DNA of 64,000 nt. It comes from Dermatophagoides farinae (taxonomy: Eukaryota; Arthropoda; Arachnida; Sarcoptiformes; Pyroglyphidae). The translations under genes and the position numbers were made by a program. Positions within the stretch are counted from its first letter, which is position 1; each line of letters opens with the position of its first letter. The stretch covers positions 7,772,001 to 7,836,000 of the forward strand of contig NC_134677.1 of the NCBI RefSeq assembly GCF_024713945.1. Direction: 5' to 3'. Under the pieces are notes generated by a model that saw nothing but the letters and a program-made list of their open reading frames with translations, was not told where the DNA came from and did no database searches. This document shows positions 40,311 to 54,498 of this stretch, one piece after another.

Positions 40311-41833
40311 GAAAATGATGATTTGCATGTATTTTGTATATTTCTTCAATTAAAACACCTTCATCATGAATGAAAGGAAAATAAAAAAAAAACACCCCAT
40401 CATCATCAAATAGCAAATAATGTACATCATGAAACATACTAGGTCATACATATTAGAATGAAAAAAAATCTTCTCATTTCATCATCATCATATATCTGCC
40501 CTTGTGCTTTACAGATACAGATGATAAGATCCAAGCAAAAAAAAAAAACTTCATATACATAAAACACACGTATTCAATACCGGAACAATGGATCATTTTG
40601 TTTCGTATCAAAAAAAAAAAAAAAAAAAAACAATCGAAACAACAAAAATCTGTATATGAAGAAGAAATTTACAAAAGTAACAAAATATTCAAATATAAAT
40701 CGATAAATATACAATGTTCATGTTGCTATCATCATCATCATCATCATTATTATTTAACCGGCCTTATAATGGTCAATCACACACACACACACACACACAA
40801 TCGGATTAGTATTTCACAGTTTAATTAAATTGATGATATAAATGCACTGTGTAATTTCATACGATGGATCCTTCATTATATCGTTATTTATTGATATTTC
40901 ATTTATTCATTTGAAATATGCAAAACTAATAATGATATATTCGATATACGAAAACAACAAAAGAAAAAAAAACACTGATTGATACATTTGTCTGTTTGGA
41001 TGTCAATGTTCCGGAGAACGAAGAAGAACGAAAAAAAAAAACGATTGTCGATTTTTTTTTCGTTCTTGGCCAGTTAGAAGAAAAAAAATTAACAATGACA
41101 ACATTTGTTTGTTTGTTTGTTTGTTAGTGCATTCTACGTCCATAATTGTTATATGTGTAGTTTCAACAGCTATTCGACCGTGTCGTATCGTGTTGTTGAA
41201 TTCAATTATTCAAAAATTGAATCAATTTAAATCAATTGGAACCTAGAAGAACACAAAGATGATGATGATGATGATGATGATAAAGAATGAAATGTACTGT
41301 GGATTTTGTTGTTTCTAAATCAATTATTATTAGTGTGTGTGCGCGAGTGGAAATGTTCATCTCAAGATATCAGGTCATATTATATATTGTTATATTTCCT
41401 ATTTTTTTTTCTTGTGAACAACAAGATTGTTTCAATGGACAACGAATATTTTTGCTATGGATGAAAAACAAAAACAAACAAACAAATCAAATTACTGTGA
41501 AATATATAGTGCACTTTCAATGATATTGAATTCTTTTTTTTCATTTCATTTCATTTTTAATTAGCATTTAGCACATCCAATTTAAAATCCATTAAGGACA
41601 TTTAAATATTCAATGAAAAAAAATTTTTTTTTTTTTTTTTGATAAAATATTCATAGGAATAGCACACAAAACGCACACATTTCCTTGACATTGTTCATTT
41701 TAATTTTATTCAATTTGAATTATTCTCAAGTTTCTCAAGTAATTCATTGGTTTTTTTTTCGTTGTTGTTGTTGATGGAATCTCAAATTATTCATGTACCA
41801 TGTATCAATGTTATCCGGTACGTAATTAACAAG

Positions 41834-41860
41834 GAAGAAGAAGAAGAAGAAGAAGAAGAA
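41834..41860. repeat. (GAA)9 microsatellite
   Basis: Nine perfect GAA units, a purine/pyrimidine strand-asymmetric tract. Confidence 0.9.
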
Positions 41861-44800
41861 TGTTTGCTATAATCTATCAAATAAAATTGTGACATTGAAA
41901 TTGTTGTTTTGTTTTTCATTTTCAATTTTTTTTTTCACAAATGTCAAAAAATTTGGTGGACATTTTTATTTTTATTTTGCTTGTTGAAAATTGAAAATAA
42001 AATTCATCCGGATTATTCCGGTTCACAATTAACAATAATCATGTGAATAAAATCAAATGAATGAGTGAACACCAATCAGATCAAATCAACATAATAATAA
42101 TGAAAATAATTGCAACATACACACACACACACGCAGCTACAGGTAAATTTTTTTTTTTTTTGTAAAAAAAAGTGTGAGTGACCTTATCTTGATCATAAGG
42201 AATTTTTTTATTTTATTTATAATTCACAAATAATCAAAAAGGTCATTCCACCTTTCTGGTCGATGATGGTGATTGGTGGCGGTTTTAAGAGAAAGAAAAA
42301 AAAATTCCCAGATTCTCATCAGGTCGTTGGATGGTGATCATATTGAGCGTTGTTGATTTCTTTTGGTAAATGATTTTGTTTTTCTTTTTCTTTTTTTTGC
42401 ATCAAATAATAATGAATAGGATGGTGATGATGATGATGATGAAATCCAAATTCATTTTCTTCAATTATTGGCATCTTTTATTGCGTGTAAATTGTAATTT
42501 GTATGTATAAACAAATTTGATCATTGAATTTTTTTTCAATGAGAAAAAAAAATCATCATCATCATCCAAATCAAATTGAATAGGAAAAATGTGTATAACG
42601 CAATACGATCCTCTTGTCACATGTCATGCGTGTGTGTGTGTGTGTGTATGGTGATTGAAGATGAAAATGATGATGATGATGAAGAAGAAGAAAAAAAAAT
42701 TCCTTGCCTTGACTGTCCACAATCATCTTCAGTGTGTATTTCAAATTATTAACTAATAACATACAATAATTTTTATCACATCATGATATTGATGAAATTA
42801 GAAAACGAAAAAAAAAATTTTTTTATGAAAATCAAGAGTATTTTTCCGTTAATCCTCATGTTGTTGTTGTTTTTCAGTTTTTAATTTTCCAACAACAACA
42901 ACAACAACAAAAAAAAAATACAAGCAATCATTACATCGATATGAAGCTATTCAGAAGCGATGATGATGATGATAATGACCACAATAGCTGAATCATTGTA
43001 ATTGTAATGAATTATAAATTGAATATATGTCGTGTATCAATTCAATTTAACGACAATATATACATTTATGATGGTTATTGCGTGTTATTACAGTTGTTGT
43101 TGTTGTTGTTGGATTTTTTTTTTATAAAAATTTTCAAAAATATGAAAATTTCATATTTCAATTGAAAAATTTTTTTTGTGTATGTGCTACAATGTCATAC
43201 AAAGAAATTTTTTTTTTGTTGTATCGTGAAATATCATCTTGGAACACACACACATTTGTGGCTAAAAACACCTTGAGATTTGGATTTTTTTTCAGTTTTA
43301 TAGCCAAGAAAAAAAATTCTGGCTAAACAAAAATGGACTATTTATCAGTATAAACGAAGAAGAGAAAAAAAGAGAAAAAAAAAGAAACGAAGCCCTACAT
43401 TGATTTGATTGGATTTTTGTTTTTTTTTTCTCATATTTTGACTCATGATTATTTAATTTATATTTTCACAATCTTGTCCGACTTTTTTTCGTTTGTCCGA
43501 TAATTGAAGGCTGTTTCCGGTGTTTTGTTTGTTTGTTAGCCCGGCATTAAATGAAAAGCAATCAATAAAATGATTGTTGAATGAATGAAAAAAAAATTGA
43601 TTTCAATTTCATTTTTTTTGTTTTGTTTTCTTTTACCATGCCTATTTCTCCACCTACTTATTATTTTTTTTTTTTTTTATTTATTTTCGTTGCAATTTCA
43701 TCACTACCACTTTCATTATCCATGTAGTTATTTTTTTTTCTAATAATTCATATTAAATGTAATTGATTGTCGATGTATTTAATAAAAACTAAAACTTTTC
43801 ATTGAACATTTATCAGCTCGGATTTACCATGGATTTCGAACAGTTAGCAATTATCATCGATATGATGAATAATTTTGAACAACTATCCGGTAATAATATT
43901 TTACATGGTAAAAATCAACAACAACAACAACAACTTATCCTCAAGGTTTATGTATGAAGAATTTTGATGACAAAAAGTTGAAGAATTTTTGTTTTTCCCC
44001 CCCCCCATTTTTCAATTATATTTGCACTTCATATTCACAGATTGATCATTGTATGCACGTGTGTGTGTATATATAAATATAGTAATCAGAAGAAATGAGA
44101 GAAAGAGAGAAAAAAAATTTCGAAATTCAATTTATCATCTTCACAAACACGTGTTGAATTGAATTGTCATTCTTTTTGGCAACAACAGCAGCAACAACAA
44201 CAAATTTAGCGAATATTCAATGATGAATGATGATGACTTTTTTTTGCTAAATTAAAAAAAAATTGAATGATTTGAATCGAATTGAGATGATGATGATGAT
44301 GATGGACCATACCATCTTTAAGGTCATGAACAATTAATTTTCAACGCGTATTTTAAAATTGCTTCAAACTAACTGAAATAAATGAAGAGAAAAACTGAGA
44401 GAATAAGAAAAAAAAACAAAATTAAATATCCTTGATATGCTCTGTGTTAATTGTCCACAACAAAACAAAACAAAAAAATTATTTGACAATTGTTTTACAA
44501 CAAAAGAAAGAAAATTAATTCGACATTGTATGATGATGATGATGATGATTGGATTTAAATCCTTTACAATTGTTGATTAGATTTCAAACAAACTTGAATG
44601 ATGAATGTTCACCTGAAATACACCAATGATAACTGTGTTACCTAATCCCAGGAGACAAAAGTGTGAAAAATAGTTTTGATTTTGAATTTGAAAAAAATTC
44701 CATATAATTTTTTTTTGTTGACAAATTTTTTTCTCCAATCACTTGCGCATGTCTATTTTCAAAAAAAAAAAAAAAATTAAGAAAGTACCGTATTCATTTA

Positions 44801-45288
44801 CTATTTGATTGGAAAAAAAAACAATAAAACACACACGTGTGCACCAAACCAAACAATAAAAAACAAATTCATCATCATCATCAACAACATCATCATTTCA
44901 AGCACATCTTTCCTCATCCTCATCGTCAAATAATAGAATTCAAATTTTTGACATGAAAAAAAGAACCATCAGGTAAATTACGTATTTATATACTACAGAA
45001 ATAAAACTTGATGACTTGATGAATGCACTATAATTAACCACATGAATGGATGATGAATACAAAAGATTGATGTGACAATCAAATATTTTTTTGTTTTTTT
45101 TTTGACCATTTCAATTTCGTTTGTTTGTTTGTTCATTCTTTTTATTTACGCCATGTCACACAATCGCCAATTTAAAGGGACTATCAATCTTTTTTTTTTT
45201 TTTTGTTAACGGTAAAATTATTATTATAACTAATTAATGATGATGATGATGATGATGATAATTATCAGTGTTGAAAATCTTCAAAGTC

Positions 45289-45335
45289 GTAGTAGTAGTA
45301 GTAGTAGTAGTAACAGTGGTAGTAAAAGTAGTAGA
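45289..45335. repeat. (GTA)n microsatellite, partly degenerate
   Basis: Eight GTA units, then imperfect copies (ACAGTGGTAGTAAAAGTAGTAG). GTA is a rare unit here, where ATG and CAA units dominate. Confidence 0.8.
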
Positions 45336-45898
45336 TAAAAAATATAAACAGGAACACCAACGCCATCATTTATAATCATCATCATCATCATCAAACTAAT
45401 GGCTTTATTATCCTTGATGGGTGTGTGTGTGTGTGTGCGTTTCAAATGAAATGAAAATTTTTTTTTTTTAAGATTTGAAGGTTCATGGTTGTTATCAGAA
45501 ATTTTTTTTTTTTAAATTCTAATTTTCTCATCACACCACCACCAACAACAACAATTTTTATTTTAATCATCAACAATAGAAAAAAAAGAGTTATGTTTTT
45601 TTTTCTGGAAATTCCCCAATAGATTTATAGATTTATCAATGTGAATGAATGTGATGATGATCAATCAAAATAGAAAACATACACACACACACAGATTTCA
45701 ACAGGTAATCAATCAATTCAATCGTTTCCGTTTGTTGTGTAGCTAAAAAAATGATTTCTTTTTTTGAACATTTTGAACAACAGCGAAATTGTGGAAAGTT
45801 TTTTTTTGTTGAATGCTAATCATAAAAAATCTTGTTTTTTTGCTCAGGTGTGTGTGTGTGTGTGTGCAGAATATTGATTACATTGCTCTATACTTTCA

Positions 45899-45929
<31 letters not shown>

Positions 45930-48843
45930 AATATATACCCTACATATAATTTACCAATTACCATTTAAAGGGGTTGCAAAACTTTTTCTAATTTTTATGT
46001 TTTTCCTAAATCAATCGTATTAATTCGTCCTCTTCAAAATGTTGTTTTTTTTGCTCTGGGTTTTTTTTTCTCACTTTTTCTATTTTGATTTTTTCATGTA
46101 TCAATGAGATAATATTATTCTAATGAATGGTAGCTAAATAAATTTCCATGTTTCCGTCGCCCATTGATGACAGGTAGCCAGGGAAAACACACACATTTTT
46201 TTCTGATAATGGCTTAATTTCATTTGATTTCATTTCATTTCATTCAGAAGAGAGAAAAATAAAAAAACAAATTTTTTTTTTCCCAATCAATTCAATGAAA
46301 AACTGCATTCTTATTCATGGCCAATGCGGAGGTTCGAAATTTTTTTTGTTTTGTTTTGTTTTATCCTTTATGCATAGATTATATACGACACTTATCCAAA
46401 TGATAATCGTCAACATCATCGAATACGTTGGTTGATTGGAAAAATTTTCAATGAATAAATGAACGGATGAATAAAAGAATGGAATCCCTAATAAGTCCTT
46501 AACATTGAAATGGAAATTTTCTCTATTATTTTTCATTTTTTTTCTGTCAATGTGTGTGTGTGTGGATTGTCATTATATAGAAATTGTCGACATTTTTTTC
46601 AACATTTCATTTCACAATTTGATTCATTCATTGAATAATGATTTTCTAATGGCAATATCGATCGTTGAAAAGATTAATTATTGAAAAAAAAATATCCATC
46701 GATATTCGATTGTCATAATCATCGATGATCATGATTAACTAACGTTAATCTTTCATCAAGAACTTAATAGAGATATATCTCGCCATCATCATCATCATCA
46801 TCATTAATATTTAAGACTAAAAATGATGATTACTAACGTCATCATGAGCATAAACATTATCGACGATCAATATATTAATAATAATAATAATAATATATAC
46901 AGGTATTAAACGTTACTATTCAATAATTATCATCGATTATATTGATGATGATGATGATAATCGATAAAAATAACAGAAAAAAAAATTCATCAATCATGGA
47001 AAAAAAATCAATATCTAACATGGATGAACCTGGAAAACTTTTATTTTCTGCCCAGTTTTTTTTAAACACTTTATTCGTGCGTGCCCGCGTGTGTGTGTGT
47101 GTGTGTGTTATGGAGGAAGAAGAAAATTTTTATCTCAATCATCGCAAAGAAAAAATAAAAATTTCTAACACGATGAGGATAAAATTGGTTGATTTTTTTT
47201 TTTGTTTCGTTTACTTGACGGAACTTTTTCCATAAAAAAAAACTTTCATTTGTCGGCATATTTGCCACCAATATTTTAAATTCTTTCGACAAAAAACGCG
47301 AGAAAATCATTCTCACCTTGACCATAAATAAAATGTGATTCACTGCCGTATATATGCGATATGTAATGAATTTTAGTGAACAATCAGACAAACGCATTGT
47401 AGAGAAATGTTTCAAACAAACAAACAAACAAAAAAAAAGACATTGACTTTGATCATGAAAACAACGACAACAACAACAACAAAAACTGTTTCATATATCA
47501 ATGATTTCTGAAAAGTAAAAAAAAAAAATTTCTTGAATAAATTGGTCCTGTAAATTTATTATAATCACAGAAAAAAAAACAATTCGATTCATTACAATTT
47601 AACAAACAAAACAAAAAAAAAATCGTGATCCTTTTCTTTCGTAATTATTTGACTGACCGACAGAAAACAAACAATACAATATAACACAATAATTATAATT
47701 CATCCTCTTTTTATACAACCATGGACTCCAATGATGATCATCTTAACGAATGAAGATCATTAGCGAGAAAAAAAAATGAAAAACAAAACTCCAAACTCGT
47801 TATCGACTAAAATACCAACCACTATATATATATTTATATCTATAGCGGTAATGATATTTGTAGTCTTTTGTTTTTATTTTCACGATTTTTATCATTATAG
47901 AAGAGATTCATGTAGCAAAAAAAAAAAAAAGAAATCAACATTAAAACAAATAGCTTAGCTAAAAATAAATATTCGAGGTTAAAATTTGATGATCATGATC
48001 ATCATGATTCCTTTTTTTTTTATTTTGACCATCAACATAAATTTGCATGAAACTTTTATGTGTTATATACGAAAAAAAAAATAATAAAAAGTACTGATCA
48101 TCATTCATTAATTTTGAATTTATAATTCTACATTTGAATATAGTTTTGAAGAATAATTTTGATTTTTATCCACGAAAGTGTTGCCATCTTTTGATCGAGC
48201 ACAAAACTATATTTCAACAAATTCACCTTTTTGTTGGATTTTTTGAAATGAAGTGTATGGTAGGAGATTGTCTCATTTTTTTTCTATGTATATAAATAGA
48301 TTACGATTGATTAATTGAAACAGAGAAAAAAAAACACTGAATACATGCCCTATTGTTGCCATTGACTTCCACACACACACACACACACACACATTGCACA
48401 TTGATCAGATTGGAATTTGAAGATCCAGATCACATCAAGATTTCAATGAATGAATGTCAAACAAACAATAAAGGACAGAAAAGAAAAAAAAAATCATTTT
48501 CAATCGTGAAATGATGATGATGAATACTTTGATGTCGTTACTAAGTGACGATAATTTTTTTTTTTGGTTCCAAATGCACATACACACACACAGTTGAACA
48601 TCATTCATCGATTGGTAGGCATGTATCCATACCATGTATTAATACAACCATTTTTACAAGAAGAATTTTTTTTTGATTAACTCAATTTATTCACCAAGAC
48701 AAGAAAAAAAAAATCATTCCCCGGTTATCACCATCACCATCATCATCATCATCATCATTTTTGATCGCATCCTATTTGACTTTATTATTAAACACTGTCC
48801 CCTTTCTCTTTTTCTCTTCATTGATGGGAATCACGATGGTTCG

Positions 48844-48872
48844 TTTTTTTTTTTTTTTTTTTTTTTTTTTTT
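48844..48872. repeat. Poly-T tract, 29 bases
   Basis: The longest homopolymer I found in the window. On the minus strand it is poly-A, but no retroposed gene or target-site repeat is visible next to it. Confidence 0.85.
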
Positions 48873-49583
48873 GGTTAACAATATCACACATCTGATAATG
48901 AAGACAACAACAAGAAGAAACGAGAAGAAGAAGAAGAAAAAAAATTAATAATAATGATAATGATCCAAATTCAGGGCATTTGTTATTTTATTCTAACGAT
49001 TTTTCAAAACGTCAATAATTGAATATATAAGAAACAAAAAGAAAAAAAAATTGAACAATTACGATTACGTTGTATGTGTGTGTATTACTGGCTGTATGAT
49101 TGTTATTAGATGTCATATAAATTGATATATAATAATAATAACGAGCATTTGAAATTGTTGTTATTTATATTATGGATTTTTTTTTTGTTTCTAGTTCCAA
49201 TGCAGTAATGATGATATATTCATAGACTAAATGAAGAAAATTGAAGAACAAATGAGAACAAAAAAAAAAACGAAAAACTTAACAAGATCAGGGTTCATAG
49301 ATGGATAGATGGATGCAACAAACACACGCACAAAAATTGATCATTTTAAAAAAAACAACCTTGAAAATTAATTGGTGGCTTGGGGCTGGCTTGTTGAACA
49401 ATTAGATGCTACGACAGAATACATAATCTGAATATATCATTATATTTACAGGTAATCAATCAATCAATCAATTTTCAGAATCTATTCTATCATTGACTGT
49501 GAATGTGTTTGTATGTAGAATTTAATTTATATAAATTTTATATTTAGCTATTAATTAATCATTTTTTTGTTTGTGTGTGTGTG

Positions 49584-52500
49584 TTAAACAGAATCGCCCA
49601 AATTATTATCTAATTTTTGTTGTTGATGACCATTGAAATCATCTTCATCATCACCATCACCATCATCATCATCATCATCATCATCGGGGAAATTTGTCAT
49701 TTCAGCTACAACTGTTGTTGTTGTTGTTGTTGTTGTTTCATTTGTTGATTTTGTCATACCAAATAATGTGACAATTCTGCGCCAAACACTTTTACGTTTA
49801 TGTATGATATGATAAATAGCATATAATGGTATACATGACAATGATGATGATGTTATTATCCATCCAACATTAACCGACCATTCTGGATAGATGTATTCAC
49901 CTAATTTTAATGGCTCTTTATTGATTAAACTGGCAAATGCAATGAACTTTTTTTTTGTTGTTGTTGTTCAAGTACAAAAAAATATAACAAAATCAAATGG
50001 CATTTTTGATTATATAAATCATTGATTTAGAAATTAAGAAAAAGAAAAACTTACACCAAGAAATATTGGACAAACACACATCCAACATACACGCCAAAAT
50101 ATGTTCGGTTTATGTCCAATCATTTCGTTAATCTGTTGGGAAATTTTCTCTGTTCCTAATCATCATAATAATAATAAAAAAACGATATGATGGATCATAA
50201 CTTATACAAAATAAACCTTACTGACACACATTACTTACCATAGAACCAACAAATGGCCATTGTCTCAATGAACACAACAAACAATACGGAAAGTGCTGTA
50301 CCATGTGTATCAAGCAATGTAATCAAATAGTTTCCACCCTATGTATGTTGTGATGAATTTTGGGAATATGAAAAAGAATGAAAAAAAAATTCATAGATGA
50401 ATATTCGAGGATTATTTTTATTTTTTTTATTTTTTTTTTTAATTACAAATGTTGTTGTCGGTAATGCGCAAAAATAAATAAAAACAATGAGTATGGCAAC
50501 AAATATTTCTCGATGTCGTCGTAATAGATTTGGATAATTGTCACATAATCCAGTGATCATTGCTTCAAGTCCACCAAACTGATTTTGTGTTGTTGTTTTT
50601 TTTTTGTTTTTAGGTAAATGAAGAAGAAGAAAAAAAAATATTGTAATCATCATTAAAAAATGAATGAATGAATGAATAAACTCGCTCTCTTTAGCTCTCT
50701 TTTTTTTTTGCTTACCGTTGAATCAAGTCCCAATGTAATTAACATTAGAAAATAAATTATGGAGAAAAAAACCGAACCATACATTGTGGCTATGGCTTCT
50801 GGATAGACAATAAACACTAAACCAGGACCATCGGTAGCTACATTTTCTATATCTTTATTCAATTTTTTAGCCATATATCCAAGTATTGAAAACGTAACGA
50901 AACCGGCAACAAAACTAGTCAAACAATTAATACTGCTAGTGATGATTGCATCACTGGTGGCGGTGACAGGGAAGGGGGTCGAGTGGAAATGACCAAAAAA
51001 AAAAAAAAAAATAAAATGTCAAGAAATCAATAAATTTTTGCTTTCACACACACACACACACAAAATGATCAATTTGATTTATTACCGATAACAGTTGTTA
51101 TGAAATTTATTATACGAAGCTAATGCCATCAAAGTACCGAATCCAGGACCTAATGAGAAAAATATTTGCGTTGCTGCATCAATCCATACCTAGGTGTTTT
51201 TTTTTTGTTGTGTGCGTGTATGTGGGTGTAATGTTGATGTAATATCAAACAAATGATTTATTTATATTACGATAAAAACAACAACAAAAACATTTGTTTT
51301 ATATTACATTGATCGAATAAAGATGTTCCCATTTTGGTGATAAATAAAAACGTATACCATCGGCTGCACCATCCAATGTTGTTCCACGAATTAGTAATAC
51401 AAAAATGACAAAATATGGAAATAATGCCGTTACCCAAACCGCCTGTATGATTATGTGTTTGTGGAGGTGTGTATTTGCGTGTGTATGTGTGAAATAAAAA
51501 ACAAAATAAAAATGTTCAATTGATCATTCATTCATGGTGTTCATCATTATTATTAACCTTTCCAGTACTTTTAACACCTTTCCATAGAGAAAAATAGACA
51601 ACCAGAAAAACAATCATAAGGCAAATTGCAAGTGATGGCCTAATCGTTCCAAGTGAATCGATGCCTGATGATGCATCAATATGAAGAACATGGTTACTGG
51701 TTGGATGGAAAAAAAGAACGAAAAAAAATTGGATAGAATCAAGATTTTTCAAAGATGAGATTTTTTTTTTAAAAAATCTTCCAAAACCAGACACAGAAGA
51801 TTCATGATGATGATGATGATGATGATAAAATAGGAATAAGGTATGTGGTTTGATTATGTATTCTAATTTTAGATTTTTTTTTTTGAAAAAAAACTGATGA
51901 AATGCTAAACTAAAAAACATTGGGCTACTCATCTTTGCATCATTCTATGATAGACCAGAAAAAATAATGTGAAGCCAAAAAAAAAATTATCAAGGACTTT
52001 TTTTCGGGACATTTTCAAATTCGTACAAGGGAGTGAGACAGAGAGAGAGAGGAAAAAAAAGAATGAACAAAAAAAACTTCAAATCGATCAATCTGACTGG
52101 GCAATGAATCGATGAATCTTTTTTTCAAATATGAAAAAAAAATTCTTTTCACTCACTTTGATAACGAAAAAAAAGGAAAAAAAACAATTTGGCCAGAATA
52201 AATAGAATCTATTTAGCATAGATAAGACACTAGATTTTTTTTTTTGCTTTCTTTCACTCGCTTTTCTTTGGGAAACCGCAATCAAAAATCAGAAAAAAAT
52301 GACTCAACAATAATAATGTGTGTGTGTGTGTGTGTGTGTGTTGCAAAGATTTTTTTTTCTCGCTCTCTTCAAACATATGCCTTATCAATACATTGAAAAC
52401 AATGGAACACACACACACAATGAATAGAATATTCTTTCAAATACGGATTCATAGAATATATAACAACAGGATTCATGGTCATGATGATGAAAAAAAAATG

Positions 52501-53881
52501 TTGAAACATAATAGTAGTGATGATAGAGAATCGAAAAGAATCTCAATCATCAATTAATAGACGATGATAAAAAAATAAAAAAAAAAAATTTTTTTTCTTT
52601 TTACTTACAAAAAATATTCATGTGCCGGACTAACCAATGTTAAATTGGTTTTCGGATCAGTCATATTATTGTTGCCCGATGACGACGACGACGATTCAAC
52701 CAGTCGACGATGTTGCATTGTACGACACATTGGTGTATTCCATTCATTGTTACAATTTTGCCACGGTAATTCCATATTAATCAATGATCCAATAGAAATG
52801 AAGAAATAATAAAGTGCCCAAGCTATGATGGTATTATAGTACATGGCCATATAGATGTCAATTATACAGATGGCATATCCAAGACCTGGGAAAAAAATAA
52901 TTTTCGTATTTTACAAATTTTATGTAAATAAATGGATTTCTATCTTGAGGCAATTCTCATTCTGTAATGGCGCTACAATTCTTATTGACTTAATTTTATT
53001 GTGTTAAAAAACAAAAACAAAAAAATTTACCTTTCATGATGGGACAAAGATGTTTCCAAACGGTTAGACATCCACTACTATAATATTGACCAAGTGCCAA
53101 TTCCAGATAGAATAATGGTAGACCACCAAATATTAACATTATACAGTATGGTATGAGAAAAGCGCCTAGGTTTTCAAAAAAAACAAAAAAAACAATCAAG
53201 AATGTCAAAAGATAATTTTTTTTTTAAACAAACAAAATAATAATTACCACCACCATTACGATAGCAAATGTATGGAAATCGCCATACATTGCCCAAATCG
53301 ACAGCAAAACCAATGACAGCCAATAAAAATTCAATTTTTTTATCCCAATGTTCACGTTCATTTTTATTTTCAATCCATATCTGATGAAGATGTGGATTAT
53401 TACTACTACTACTACTAGTGGATGTATGATGTTTCTTTTTCATATTATGATGACCATGTTTATTATTATTATTATTATTATTTTGATGATGATAATATAA
53501 ATGTAGATGATTTTTCGATTTCAATAATGATGCCGATGAATTTGATATGATCATTTTGGAACCACTATGGTTATTTGATGATTGTTGTTGTTGTTGTTTA
53601 TTATGATTTGTAATAATCATTTCATCGTCCATTTTTTCTTTAGGACAAACATACAACAATTCTGTTGTACAGGAAATACTTTTACATACATTTGATTTTG
53701 GTTGAAGATTTGAAGATAACAATTGGCCAGAATCTTGATTATCATCACCATCATCATCATCATCATCATTGATTATTCGTTGTTTTTCATTTGAATATTT
53801 GTTGGTTTCTTTAGTAATCTTAATATTAGCATCAGGGAAATGCTGATGTTTGGTGGCCGAATATTGATCATTATTCATCAT
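49584..53881 (-). CDS. SerT: Sodium-dependent serotonin transporter, SLC6A4 family (11 exons)
   Basis: Exons: 53881-53248, 53165-53031, 52885-52609, 51696-51558, 51442-51308, 51189-51086, 50953-50716, 50578-50447, 50338-50239, 50155-50055, 49946-49584; 2,358 bases, 785 residues, all phases agree. It takes up serotonin with Na+ and Cl- across the presynaptic membrane. TM1 has [14 protein letters not shown] with the amine-binding Asp195 of monoamine transporters. EL2 has the paired cysteines ([13 protein letters not shown]) and N-glycosylation sites NMT and NLT. TM6 reads FFSLGPGFG and TM8 [15 protein letters not shown], both SERT-like; dopamine transporters read SLGVGFG and DSAMGGME. Unusual points: an N-terminal extension of roughly 170 residues of Asp, Asn, His and Ser runs, and a Thr/Asp-rich C-tail. 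Introns 1-2 and 4-10 are short; introns 2 and 3 are 145 bases and about 0.9 kb. Confidence 0.95.
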
Positions 53882-54033
53882 TATTGATTATTCATAAATA
53901 TCGTAATATTACACAAACACATTAACAACTGGTCATCAATTAATTTTGAAGATATATATGAAAAAAAAAACAAATAAAACACTGAAATGACAAACTATTA
54001 CACCACAAACTTCCAATTATACATAGATTTCAG
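53882..54033. promoter_or_regulatory. 5' flank of SERT
   Basis: Short AT-rich sequence between the SERT start (minus) and the first plus-strand small ORF. No clear TATA box in either direction. The SERT mRNA may have an upstream non-coding exon. Confidence 0.3.
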
Positions 54034-54218
54034 TGAACAAAATAAAACACAAATCATCATCCGAAGATGAGGATGCGGCAACTGAGCGACCATCGACTTT
54101 CGACGACACTATATTCATCATTGTTCTGTTCTTTTTTTTTCTATTTGCTTTATTATTGTGGTCCATCATCTATATCTTACAGTCGATAGTTAATACAATG
54201 ATAATCAATCTGTTCTAG
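54034..54218 (+). CDS. Candidate single-pass membrane micropeptide (about 60 residues)
   Basis: The frame has no ATG of its own at the left end, but it begins exactly after a splice-acceptor-like TTTCAG at 54028-54033 with TG AAC AAA. An upstream exon ending in A would therefore create a split ATG. The peptide is hydrophilic and acidic (NKIKHKSSSEDEDAATERP), then has one long hydrophobic helix (IFIIVLFFFFLFALLLWSII) and a short tail, ending at TAG 54216-54218. Codon choice (GAG, GCG, GAC, CTG, CAG) is richer in G/C than the surrounding repeat sequence. It does not resemble any family I can name with confidence. The alternative is a chance frame or a non-initial exon of a larger plus-strand gene. 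Confidence 0.4.
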
Positions 54219-54498
54219 AAATCATTCTTTTCGATGATGATTCTGTCCTATTCATTTATAGTTTAATATGATGATGATAATGGGCGTGGTACACGTTAAC
54301 TTTTTTTTTACTATTTCAATTGACTTTTCTTCTTTGAAGAATGGTTTCAACTATGTAGTGATGATAGTGATGAAATGCCTCAGATAAATGTTTCCACCAA
54401 AGAAAGAACGAAAGAAAATTTTCATCAGCAATCAATTTTGAAAGTGCAATATTCAATGATGATGAAAAAAAAAAATTTTTTTTTTTGAACAAAAATCT

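Larger units (their letters stand above)
32155..49583. other. 17-kb gene-poor, simple-repeat-rich region
   Basis: No gene I can support on either strand. The sequence is mostly A/T homopolymers, (ATG/CAT)n, (CAA/TTG)n and (CA/GT)n. Most open frames are translations of these (poly-Cys, His, Thr-His, Val). One short coding-like piece flanked by splice-like sites lies at 43817-43944 (see findings). The region may be an intron or the regulatory space upstream of the His-rich gene and downstream of SERT. Confidence 0.5.
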
